Source: Steinernema hermaphroditum (taxonomy: Eukaryota > Nematoda > Chromadorea > Rhabditida > Steinernematidae). Taken from it: DNA of 64,000 nt. The notes beneath the pieces were generated by a model. The model ran no database searches and was not told the origin of the DNA. It saw nothing but the letters and a program-made list of their open reading frames with translations. The position numbers were made by a program, and so were the translations under genes. Shown here piece by piece: positions 1 to 11,226 of this stretch (its first letter is position 1; each line of letters starts with the position of its first letter). The stretch spans positions 9,982,001-10,046,000 of the forward strand of contig CM059625.1 in the NCBI GenBank assembly GCA_030435675.1. Reading direction: 5' to 3'.

Positions 1-3000
1 CTTCTACGGTAGCATTTACACACGAACAGCCCAATTGCTCGGACAAGATTTCTTTGCGAATTGATCAAATCTCTTCCTTCTTCTTCATATGCTCCACCTC
101 CTGGTGATTTGCCAACCCTTCTTACCTGGTGTTCCTTGAGTTCTCTTACGGGCTTGTCTATCTCTCTTGTCTGACGCATATGCTTATCTCTACATCTCCA
201 ACTTACACTTCTCTTTTTTTCTTGTACCTTTCTTTGAACAATATTCTCTCGTTCCTATGTAGTTCTGTCAATTAGCGTAAACAGCTAGAATTTGGTGGAA
301 AATCGGGGACCGTTCCTTTACATAGTCTTGACTTCTATTTCGAGATGCCATTATTTTTTACGCGCCTTGTAAATTCTCCCAATCCAGTTGATGTACATTT
401 CGTTGTTCTGTTCTCCTCATCACCATGTTACGATGGGAACCAGTGCGGAGCGATGTGCCTGGACGAAGCCGACTGTGCAACGCGAATCTGACCAATGCTA
501 CTGCACTGCCGTCGCTGCCTGAAGATGAACTTCGCCTAGCCATTTTCTGCGCAGAACACTTCGGTCCAGCTCATTATCGTTTCCCAGCTCAGTTCCCTCT
601 CCTACCACTGAGTTCTTTCCATCCACGGTTGCCTGACTGGTTCTCTTTTCTTCTCATATTGTTGTTCTGTTATTGCTGATGAGTAGAAAACCATTCTAGA
701 CATAGCTCGTTTCCCTCTGCACACTTCTGTATCATATTCGTTAACTTACAACAATTCAGGTAGCAACAAACATTCGAAACGTCAGACAGATTTTTATTCG
801 ACATGTTTTTGCAAACTTTGTTCTAGATGTTTTCATTTTGAGTTCTTCCTGTGAACAATATGTATATAATAAAAGCTTTATTAATCTTTCAGCTGACGAG
901 AAATGCACGAGAAGTAACATGATTCTTCACCAATTCCGGGCATTTCAAGAAGAAAGCATACAATACAAAAGAAGAAAATATACACTTGCGCGCAGGAGAA
1001 ATTTCGAACTTTGCAATGATCTGTGCGTTGCTATTACAAATCAAGGCACAAGCACATGACCTTTATCAGTCGCTACAAAAAAAAGTCATTTGATGAAATA
1101 TTGAAGTCGCGTTTTGCGTGTTCTGCAATTTTTTGACAAGATGGCCTTCCTACTTAAACGTTGTTTGAACGTTTCTTTTTCAATCCAGCGACGAGGTGAG
1201 CGGAAATGAGCACACAGATTACATGAGAACATTTCGAAGTGTTAGAGGCCGATCGAGCTCAAACTTTGGGAATTGGCAGGCTATAGGTAACTCGCTAAAA
1301 TATCAACTACCCATGACGGATCATGTACGAGAAATGATTAGAGCAAACACTGTTTTATAGCAATATACAGACGATTAATCAATGACAACGAACCTCACAT
1401 ACGTTTAGTCACTCAAGAGACTTCAGATCTGCTTCCATTAACATCGTTCAGTGTAGTAAAAATGCTTTGAATAAAAAGAAAACTATGCACGCCAGTACCC
1501 CACGTTCTGTGGTGAAAGAGTTAGTCGGGCAGACTGAGTGTACCCATCTGAAGCAGAAAATGAGAAGCATAACGCTTAACATTGTCAATAACAATTTGCT
1601 GAGCAAATTATTTAACTGAACTTACTTTCCACAAAAAAAAGAAAAGGCACTTATCCCACTGTCCTTATAGCTTTGCTCCTTGTAATTCGATATCCCTAAA
1701 ATCGAAAAACGCAAATAGTGTGAATTCCTCATTATCTTATCGTTATTTTCGGACCCGTAATCTGATGAGTTGAAAGGTAGAGAATGTTTTGGATATCAAT
1801 GTGTTATCGCAAAGACAAGATAAGTACTTGGATCTTTTTGTATGACCGGAATGCTGGGTAATCCATTTATATTTTCGCTAAAATAGCACGACCGATTCTA
1901 GTGTCATCGGTTTAAATTGTTTTGTCAGACTAAGTAAACATCATTGGAATTTCCTAGACGAACTAATGTAAAAAAACATTATACTAGCGAATTTTACCGA
2001 CAAAATGCCAAAATAAACATGAGTCCAGAAGACGAACACCGAATATTATTCAAATCTTTGAGAAACGATGTGAACTCGCAACTAATAACTAGACCCAATC
2101 AAAGCACAAGGCCGTTGTGCTTCTTTCATAGATAAAAAGAGATCAATGAATTCTTTTTTGTATTCGACTGTGACTGCACCAATAAAATCTTTGTTGTGTT
2201 CGAAAATAGAACCATCCTTTTCCATTGAATTTTTTCCGTTTTTCTGCAGTGACCTTTGCAGTATTTATCAAGTGCAGAAGCACTACTTCTCGTTTGTCGG
2301 AGATGTGTAGGTGATCAAGTATGGGAGAAGTGTCGTGTACCGATCGGAGTTGGTGTACAGTATGGGAGCGAATCGGAGGATAAGCATCACAATGAACGAG
2401 TGTCGAGAAATTAATTCAAGAGGTAGCCCCCAAGTGGATTTGTAACTAATCCTCACCGACTATCACCGGCACGGGGGCCGCGGTTTGCGCTCCGCCCTAG
2501 ATCAGTTGTATATAAAAGGAGATCAGCGGGTAAATATCACATTGCCCAGCATTCACCGTTCTCATAGCTGTAATCGAACTGCCCAGCTTGTCTTCGTCAT
2601 CTTCAGCTGACGACGCCGATCAACTTCATCTCTGTAAAACGGCTGCCAGCTTTGGAAAAAAGCGAATTTGATCGCAGTTCCTAGAATCTTCAGATATAAC
2701 TGTGCTACGAGCGCTGCGAGCTGACCTACATCAGTGACCGGTCTGTAATCCGTTCTCTAATAGGTAATCCAAGCTGTGTGACGCCTTCCTATCTCTATAC
2801 CCCACATCTTCGCTGCGTCTGTTTCATTTTTGCCTTCCCACTTTCGCCCCGCTTCTGATTTTCGGGAGCGAATCGCAGCGCCGATTCCGATGATGCATTT
2901 CCTATCGCGAAGACACGAACAGTCAGCGCTATTCATTGTGCTGCAGCATTCATCAACTAATTCCGAAGTCAGACGCTTCACAGCGCTACTCCAATGTTAC

Positions 3001-5965
3001 CCTCCACTGACGGGCTTCTGAGCTCATCGTGAGTGTCACCGCCGGATTTGCATACGCTTTGACGCGAGCGGTTGCCTTCGCGATCATATCGGAAGCCTCT
3101 TATGGCGATTGCATGGGAACACGATTTCGATGCAGTAATGCCCTCGGAGACTCAGCTTACAATGCGGTTCAACTCCACTGCACTCCACGCGCTCGCACCT
3201 CGTTCACACTCGTTTCGAATCGAATTGATCGAATCGGAGATGGCGTCTCAAATCGATGGTCGATTTTTGTGCGATGTTTAACAAATAGTATTTATTTTCG
3301 AACAACCATTTTCGAACAGCCAAAATCCTGCCTGCTCGCACTCCCCTTCTCGTTCTTCACTAACCGTGTTGACACCTCATCGTTATTTCCTAGTCATTCC
3401 ACTTTCGAACTATTCGCGCAAGACTGAACGTTATCGGATCGAGCGTGGCTCCATATCAGAGGTGACATTAACACGGAATTTGGCTGTAAATGCACCTATC
3501 TGGTATGCAGTCTAGCTCTGTTCCTCACTCGGCACCAAGGGTAGGCGAATTGGCGGCCTTCATCGTTTATGATACGTCGTTATGATTGTGTGCTTTAGAT
3601 CGACGAAAAGAACATCATCGATGACATCAGTGTTCGGATGGGCGTTCAGAAATGTCCGTGAATTCGTTGGTCTTCGGTTTCCTGCCATCGACGCAACGGG
3701 GCGGGTCAGTGCCAAAATGAAGACGCCATCGGAGTAGCAGGCCGGGCTTCGCCCTTAGCGTGTGTTTGCCATTTGTTTAGCGGTTGAGTCTGCTTTTGAG
3801 AATGAAAATCGTCTTACCATTGGAGTATTTGCCTTTGTCTTTTGTTAAATAAAGTTCGCAATTTGAGGAATTCCATCTTCGTCTTCTATGTATGTTATCA
3901 CGAAATGCTCCGCCAGTTGGCATTGTTGTCATGGGTTGCGGCTGTTTGTTTATAGGTCACATAAGCGTGCTTCGCTCGAGATTGTGAAATTGTTCTAGAG
4001 TTTCAAGGTTGTTGCGACATTCTCGCGATCTCCATCACGTATTCCACGGAGACAGAACTTCGAATGAGACGGAGCAGCCTCGCACATGTGTATAATCTGC
4101 GCTTCGATTCTTGATGAGAGAGTCTTGACGAAGTGGATATGACGCACACCCATAAGTTTCCATGTGAGTAAAGCATCAATTAGACCTTATTCTTTTACGA
4201 TCTTTATTTTTACCATATCACAATAATCAGTTAAGCGTCTAAAGAGGAGAATCTGTTTTCGATTGGGGCATCAACGAGCACATCGAGAAGTGTCCTCAGG
4301 CACGTGACTTCAAGTAAATACAATCTCTGAACGGCTTGTGCTCGAAAAGAGTCTCAATGTTCGCATCCACATACCGTACTCCTAAAATATGACACCATTT
4401 CGATTTCATCATTTTGCAGAGTCTGCAGTTTTTGTTTGTGGTAAAAGGAGAATGAAGGTTTGTGACGTGTTGGCGCTCGTGAATATAAAACTCCGTCGTG
4501 TCCCGCAAGGCCCAATTTCCAAATGAGTGCGTGTGATTTGCTCAAAAGTGAGAGCATGCCGTTGCAAGAACATTCTCGTGATTTACGCATTCGCACTTGC
4601 GAACATGTGATATCAAAGATCTTCCGTTATTTGCGATGAAACTGGTAAATTTCTTTGAATATGTGCACTAATAGATTCCTAATTGTTTAATTTTCAACCA
4701 GCCTTTCGATGTCACACTTATTTGAAGGTCGCCAGTCCTCTAGTCAAAGGAGTCACTCGGTCCTCAGTGAAGACGCCGCTATTCTGCTGTCATGCTCCCT
4801 GTAAGTGTCTGTGCGCTCAAATCAACATTGGATGTTTTCTCTCTAAATGAAGTTGTAGTGGCCGCGTTATTTCCCACCTTAGCCATTAATGCAATCTCCT
4901 CAAGAGCTGATGTTGTTAAAGACGACGCTTGATAGTAGCAATTCATCAGTGGCTTGCGCACACTCTCAAACGACAGCTGGAGCTGTCATAGCAACCTCCG
5001 AAGGTGTGCCCGACACCTCCGGGCCTTCTAACATTGTCGCAGGGGAGGGAACAGCGAGGAATGCGTTCGCGTATATTTCCAAAAGCACCGGCTTTTGTTT
5101 TGGCGCATCGAATTTCGCCGGCACATTCCCTTGAATTGCCTCACGGCTTGTTCGGTGCTGTACCGTAATGCGCAATCGCTTTAGTTGCACGTGGATGCCT
5201 ATATTTACGCTGCTGCACCTATTCTCGACACTCGTCCTTCTAGAGTTTAGAACCGCAAGGATAAAACGTATACGAATCAAAAATGGTAAGCTGAGAATTT
5301 TGCACGACAGTCTCAAAAAACAGTCCATCGCTATTCTGATTGCTGATTTTATTTTTTGTTTACTACTCCAAAGACTGCCGGAGAGAGGGAGCCAGCCAGG
5401 AGGCGAACGGCCGACTGCTGTCAATGGAACAGCATTTCTCGCCGTCTGGACGCTCGTGGTGCCACACACGTTGACTTCGCTGTCGCAGTGGTGGTGGTGG
5501 GAATGGTGGCGTGGAAACGAGGTGCTCCTCTCGATGTCTTGCCATCAACCATGGGCACTTCGGCTCTCTCTCGCTCTCCGACTCAGGCACGGCCCTTCGG
5601 CGCCGCCTTTCACTTTCCCTTTAGAACTTCGCTTCTTCACGTGCTGCCTCGCGGATCTTCGCGTCTGACGGCTCTTCCACGCAAACGCGCGCCGCCAAAG
5701 TCCTCGTTTTGGCTGCGGCACGCTATTTCTTCTCGCCCGCCCCCTGCTCACTCCTTATATCCTCTCCTCCATACTCATTCGCTCGCCGTGTGTCGTCTGT
5801 TATCAGCTCTAGCGACGGCGGTTGTCATCGCCGGGGCGACAGCGACCATGGCTTTCGTCTTTCATGGCGCCGTCGAAAGCAGCTGTTTTTTAGAACAAAT
5901 TCGTGTCTCGTCTACTTGTGTCAGCACGCATGGTCCGTCTCCATATGGCCGTAAGGGGCTTGTTT
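1..5965. other. No supported protein gene; sequence upstream of mir-34
   Basis: I see no exon chain that matches a known protein here. Open frames of 60-209 codons occur, but they overlap each other on both strands (notably 4779-5985), show no splice-linked continuation and have no recognisable motif. A TATA-like element lies at 2509-2518. The block 5350-5960 is richer in G+C than the rest and lies just upstream of the mir-34 hairpin, so it may hold promoter or primary-transcript sequence for the microRNA. That last point is inference. Confidence 0.6.
2509..2518 (+). promoter_or_regulatory. TATA-box-like element
   Basis: The ten bases TATATAAAAG form a strong TATA-box match, preceded by a G+C-rich stretch (2471-2497). 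No convincing coding exon follows within the next kilobase. It could drive a noncoding or unannotated transcript, including a distant mir-34 primary transcript, or be a chance match. Confidence 0.3.
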
Positions 5966-6033
5966 CCGGGAGGCAGTGTGGTTAGCTGGTTGTCAGAAAT
6001 TGCAGACAACGGCTATCACCACTGCCATCCTGG
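5966..6033 (+). ncRNA. mir-34: mir-34 microRNA precursor hairpin
   Basis: Bases 5971-5992 match the mature nematode miR-34 5p strand from its first base (AGGCAGTGTGGTTAGC...) through the full 22 nt as I remember it. The 3p arm lies at 6009-6030 (ACGGCTATCACCACTGCC...). The arms fold into a hairpin: outer stem CCGGGA with TCCTGG, core GGCAGTG with CACTGCC, inner GTTGTC with GACAAC, and a roughly 10-nt loop near 5995-6004. miR-34 is a conserved animal microRNA linked to stress responses and ageing in C. elegans, acting through Argonaute on mRNA 3' ends. It lies about 1 kb from the 3' end of gbb-1 on the opposite strand. The arm, loop and seed conservation leaves little doubt. Confidence 0.96.
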
Positions 6034-7070
6034 CGGCTCCTTCACCGCCATAATCAGCTGATCGTAAGTTTGTACGTAAGTAGTGAAAGATTTCTTCATG
6101 TTCATATTGATGAAATTCTCTGATGCGTCACCGAAGATCGAGGTGTGCAAACGCGCAAATCTGTCTAATGGAGGCACCTCGCTGTGTCTCGAGAAAGGTA
6201 GGCGTCCTATTGAATAACAGGTTGCCAAATACAACACAGGTGGTTCTTCCCGATGACGTACTATGTTCTGTCAAGTTTTATATTAACTGCTTTGCTCAAT
6301 CTCAGTGCAGCAGGTGCGATGAAACCCATCTGTTTTTTTTATTTTAGTCGCTGGCACCTCAGTTATGGAGCTACACTGGGAATGGGCTACAATACATATA
6401 ATTCTCGATCAGCAAACCCTGCGTCATGCATCGTCTCAATTTTTGTGCGAATAAAGCTTCCTCTCCGTGTTGTTTTTATTTGGTTCTTTGTCGTTATGAC
6501 GGTTTTCCTTAATGCGCATGTAAAAAAAGCGAAGAATTCGATCAAAAATAGAACAGCTAGTAAGCAGAGAGCAGCACAGGTTAACATGGCCAAATTCGTC
6601 GATGTAGAAAATCCTCCAGAAATGAGTTCGGAGAGATGTTTGAACCCTAAAGGAACACTGCGAAGGAACAGAAAAACAGCCGTTGATCGATAGTGACATG
6701 GCTTGGCGGGAATCAGCTGATTCTCGAAAAGAGTTTCGCGATATCCAATATCCGACTGCAATCGACTGCATTGAACACTTATTCTGTCTTATACAAAACG
6801 CGTGACCCCAAAGCGTTTTAATGGACCGGGTTGTTGTCTGAAGTGTGCAAACACCAAAAAGCCGACTTTTGTATTTGTCCTAAGTAGATGTCAATAAAGT
6901 AAATAAATACGTCTTCCATCACTGCGTGTTTTAATAGATCTCGGAGCTACTGCGGAGCTACTGCTTTTAATACTTTCTTCGTCGTCTGACCTATTGCTGT
7001 CGTGTACCTCTAAGTGCAGTTCTAACGATGTTATTTTCACTTTTTATTGATAGCACACTAGTAAAGCACA
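6034..7070. other. Spacer between mir-34 and the 3' end of gbb-1
   Basis: No gene recognised. Open frames at 6253-6693 (+) and 6387-6771 (-) oppose each other and lack family motifs. A short tandem duplication of an 11-base unit (CGGAGCTACTG) sits at 6942-6963. The part nearest 7070 is likely gbb-1 3' untranslated sequence. Confidence 0.5.
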
Positions 7071-10000
7071 TTACAGTAGGATTTCGTTTGAACACGACGA
7101 ACTGTCCTCATCAAAATCACTTTCTTGACCTGAAACGAGTTGCAAGATGAGACCACAATCAACAAACAAGTACCCGTTTCTGTTGGTTGCACTTCAATTA
7201 AGGCTGTGGTCGTTAATGTCGTCGGCGATGAATAGGTCGGATTTTCGTCTTCCGAGATCCGTGACGAATTGTTGTTATTTACGAATTCGCCATAGCCGTT
7301 CATCAGATTTACGTCTTTCAACCGCTTCTCGAGCTGCTGTCGGCATTCTGAAATCTTCCTCTCCTTCTAAACAACGCATTTGCTGCAAAATTAGTGACGT
7401 GGACTCGCGTACCAAATCGATCTGCCTCTTCAGGTCTGTATTTTCCACCATTAGTTGATCGTAGCGTTTTTGTTCTGAAGGTGTGAGTGTAGTAAGGAGA
7501 TGCTGTCCCACAGCGGCAGCGTTGTCGTCCTTCACATATGGTACTCGATAGACGTGAAGCATCTTGGGAACGAATACGAGACCAAGGCTCATGTAGGTAC
7601 ACAACAACACTGAAATTAGAAATATTCTAATTGTTTTCGCGAAAAGTGCATTCGGTACCGGTGAAAGAGACGAATGCGAAATTAGCGTCAGCTTGCGAAC
7701 GAATGAGGAGCGTGACAATGGGACCAGTAACGAGGGAAAGGATAGCCACATTGTAGATAGCCACTCCAACAAGACGGGAATCATTTACGTATTTCAGCTT
7801 AAACTTCCGTGATTCGTACGCCAAAAAGAGACCGAAGACAAGAAGAAGACACTTCTCTCCCAAGATTAAGCCTAAAACTTCGGGTAAGGATCAATTTAGA
7901 AGAGTTAACTTACCAATCCACACCTCTTGATGTTTACTCTGACAAAGCTCAAGTATTGGCAATAGCATAACGTCGTCGTCAGCATCTGAGGGGTCCTGCA
8001 ATTCAAACCTTCACTAAAAGTAACACATAGTCATTTTACCTGTAAGTGGAATCTTTGTTCTTCACGTTGCAACGGATCAAAGACGATCCAGGAGAGAATG
8101 ATCACGACGTCAAGGACGAAAAGGCAGGCGATCACTATGTAGAACTTGCAGGCAGGAATGGGCTGAAACAACGGAGGTTGACACGAAGATCGGGAATATA
8201 ACGATGTCTGGTGAATTACAAGCATGTGGATTAGCGTGATTCAAAGTGAGCGCAAAGAAAGTGGCCGTGACTGAGGGAAAGAGAGGCAACGCAGGTAAAA
8301 CAAGAAGAAACACATTTGTACAGAGAGGTTCGAACACTGCATGATGACAACCACTCATGCAGGAGACTGTTGTGGGCAGAAGGCGTGACACTCGAACAAA
8401 ACGACAGATCAAAAGTATATCATAAAAAATGACAGAGCACACTGTAGCAAACGGTTTAAAAAAGGTAAAAGGAAAGGAAAACTCAAATGCTGTCACGTGC
8501 TAGCTTGCTGGCTTGCCCGGCAAAAACTTAAATCCTCACTGTTGCACACCTGATTCAGGATATATGATCTTCGCGCAATTATGCTCCCGTAGGCGTGCGT
8601 TGAAAACTTTCGGAGAGCCGCGGCAACCAGTGCCTGACGTCCGACCATCGCCGTGATAAGCAAGCGAATGCTCTCCCACGGCGAACCTTCCTCCTGCCAC
8701 AGCGAATAATGGAAAAATGTAGTAAACGATAACTCAATTGCCTCAACTAGATTGCTGAGCTAATGCAGAAACTGACTCTACTTCGTTTGGGCTACTACAG
8801 CTAGATTCACGTACCTCGTCCTTCTGATACGACGCCAGTTCGTGATTCTCGTTTGCCCCCATCCGATGGACGATCCAAACTTTTGCAAACATTGAACCGT
8901 AAGCGAAAGTAAACCCGACCATGAGAATCGAAATACGAGACTAAACGCGACATTGTTGAAGAAAGGGTCGAACTTGCACTCACATGACATAGTAGGGAAA
9001 ACGACTGTCGAGGAAAGGTGACTCCTTCAGCCGGAAGACCCATTAGAACTAAACTCAGGGAACACAGCGCACAGCCGGCAATTAGAACATTGTTGCACTG
9101 TGGCTGTGATTCCCTTACGATGCTAAACAGTGCAGTTGGTTCATCTGATGGCAAATGCCATTTTTACCTTCTGCCTAAGTAGTAAACGTTGAATGCAAAC
9201 GACGCGATAGCCAAAACTAAACCAATCACGACGAGGATGAACACTCCTATGTAGAGCTAAAATTTTCGACGATTAACACCGCACCAAAAATTTGTGCCTA
9301 CATGCTTGGAGACCGTGAGTAGCGATTCCTTTATAATTGTGGCATCAGGAGGAGGACCTTTTCCAAAGAAAAGTTCCTTGTCGATCCAATCTAAGCGCTG
9401 CGATGTCGTGTCGTAATATCCTAGAACCACGTACTTCCCGTCTTGCATCTGCTCGATCTGCGTTCTCGCAATACGGTCTCCCGAATCTGAGAACATCACT
9501 TGTCCCTAAAAGAGCGAGACATCAGATGATGACCCTTATTTAGATGCTTGTTTACCGATACTCCTTTAAATTGGGTGTTCTTCACACATTCAAAAAGTCT
9601 GTTGGCTATTATAGTGTCATTGTATGTGAATTCTTCTAGGTAACTGTTCTCCGGCAAAGAACTCATTGTGCAGTTGAAAGCCAAGGCAAGAGCCCTAAAA
9701 TGCATTGGTCATGAGTCTCCATTCGGATTTTGGCCACCACCAAATTGCATCGTAGGCGAGAGGTGCCTCCGGGAATCCTCCCGTGTTCGCCGGATCGGTA
9801 TCGATCATCTCTGTGAGCCGTGATTGAAACTGCAAACCGGTCATCCCTAAATATTTATGAATCCAACGTCAAGTGGTAAACAGCATTCCAACCCGATATC
9901 GCTGGATTTTTGTCACGGCTCAGCATAATGCTTTCGGTAGTAAAGTGATATTGTGCGGCCTCCTCCATCTGCATACAAAACGTTTACCAATACGGTACCC

Positions 10001-11226
10001 TAGAAGTTACCTGTTTGGCAGTGCAGTTGATGAATTCGTCTTTTGGGGGTATATACCAAGTGTCAGCATACCAGCCAATGAAGAACCAAACGTACTTTCT
10101 ACCGTACAGCCCATGCTTGTATGCCTGGCACAGCACTCTGCGCGCTTCAGTGACGTAGAACAGACCGACAATGATGCGGGCGTCCTGTCGGACGAGGGCT
10201 TTGACGGCATCTGTTGGGTCTCCGTAGAAACTTTGTCGTTCCACTCGAATTCCTCTTTCACGGCATTGTTCCTCGAGGTCTCGGGCTGTCGAAACAAACA
10301 CCTCTTCGACGGACTGGAGAATGGTTATGCGTCGCCATCGGAATTTTTCGAACAATTTGATTCTACGATTATCATTCGTGGCCCATCGAGCAGCTGCAGA
10401 GCATTTTACCTCGTGGGATTCTGCATATTCGCGGAAGGGTGCGTGCGAAATAATGTTGGAAATCGATAACGATTCGATAAAGCGGGTGAACTGGCCCCGT
10501 AGGAAAGCTGCAAAAAAGGGAAATATTCTATGGCTTCCGTAATCTGTGAATTACAACTACAAGATTCCACACGGGCGCTGCTTCGGCCACCACTGTTGTT
10601 ACGGGACTGCATCCGGCTAGTAGCATGAGCTTCACTGGCTTTTTGTACAGAAGCTCGTACATTTGTTGAGCGGCCAACCCCGGCTGGCACTGAAAGAAAA
10701 ACATTTGAATTTGTTTATTCATTTTTGAAGTTCTTTAGTGATATTTTTGGCCTTATATTGTTTTTCTCATGCAGTTTTCTCACAAATGCTCAGCGAGTGG
10801 GCTGACGATTTGGCATTCAATAGCGAGAACAACCGAAAGTGCACGAATCATTCATATTGGATGTGGTACCATAAATTAGCCCATTACACTCAACGAGCGC
10901 TATTCATTATACGAGAGGTAGGCACGCTATCCAGCTTTAAATGTGTCTCTATTCCCTCTCTCTCTTACCTTACTATTGTAGTGATGGAGTACAAGACGAT
11001 AGCCAGACAGAATTTCTTCATTCTGATTAATGTCATCTAAAGCCATCTGTACGGCTGGCAGGCAGGCTTGTCCACCTGGCCATCCACCGGACCCGGCTTC
11101 CATAGGAAATATCCCACCAATGTGCAGCTCTGTGAGGTGCTTCTCCGCGGAAGCGACCATACAGATTAAAAAAGAGAACGCCAGCACTAGAAGGGGCCAT
11201 GACGTTACATTCGCAACTACGCTCAT
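7071..11226 (-). CDS. gbb-1: GABA-B receptor subunit 1 (class C GPCR), about 15 or more exons
   Basis: This is the metabotropic GABA receptor subunit that binds GABA at the neuronal or muscle surface and pairs with GBB-2. The start at 11226 gives a signal peptide ([19 protein letters not shown]...), followed by the Venus-flytrap domain. Diagnostic blocks are [29 protein letters not shown] (10507-10410), [17 protein letters not shown] and [14 protein letters not shown]. Seven membrane helices follow (first near 9180-9256), then FVPKM and a coiled coil. Visible exons include 11226-10969, 10690-10555, 10507-10410 and from 10362. The tail is best read with an intron at 7337-7412, then a 44-nt intron (acceptor TTTCAG), ending [18 protein letters not shown] at 7071. 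Retention of the 7337-7412 intron would end the protein at 7275 in another frame. A phase-0 exon at 8550-8693 adds 48 residues to intracellular loop 2. Identity is very secure; some exon borders are by eye. Confidence 0.95.
8550..8693 (-). other. gbb-1: Candidate cassette exon in gbb-1 intracellular loop 2
   Basis: The 144-nt exon is flanked by GTGGCAG and GTGTGC splice sites and is in phase 0 at both ends, so it can be skipped without a frame change. It encodes 48 residues beginning [18 protein letters not shown]. Without it, the neighbouring exons (ending ...ASYQKDE and starting [14 protein letters not shown]) give a loop close to human GABBR1 in length. With it, the G-protein-facing loop nearly triples. 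Constitutive use is equally possible. Confidence 0.55.

Noticed and set aside
3029..3427. 132-codon plus frame
   Set aside because: The frame starts at GTG, overlaps another plus frame at 3072-3281, and resembles no protein I know.
4966..5469. 167-codon open frame on the minus strand
   Set aside because: It overlaps plus-strand frames of similar length, has no recognisable motif, and lacks splice partners.
9873..10469. 198-codon plus-strand frame
   Set aside because: It is antisense to the conserved GABA-B flytrap exons of gbb-1 and is therefore a shadow.
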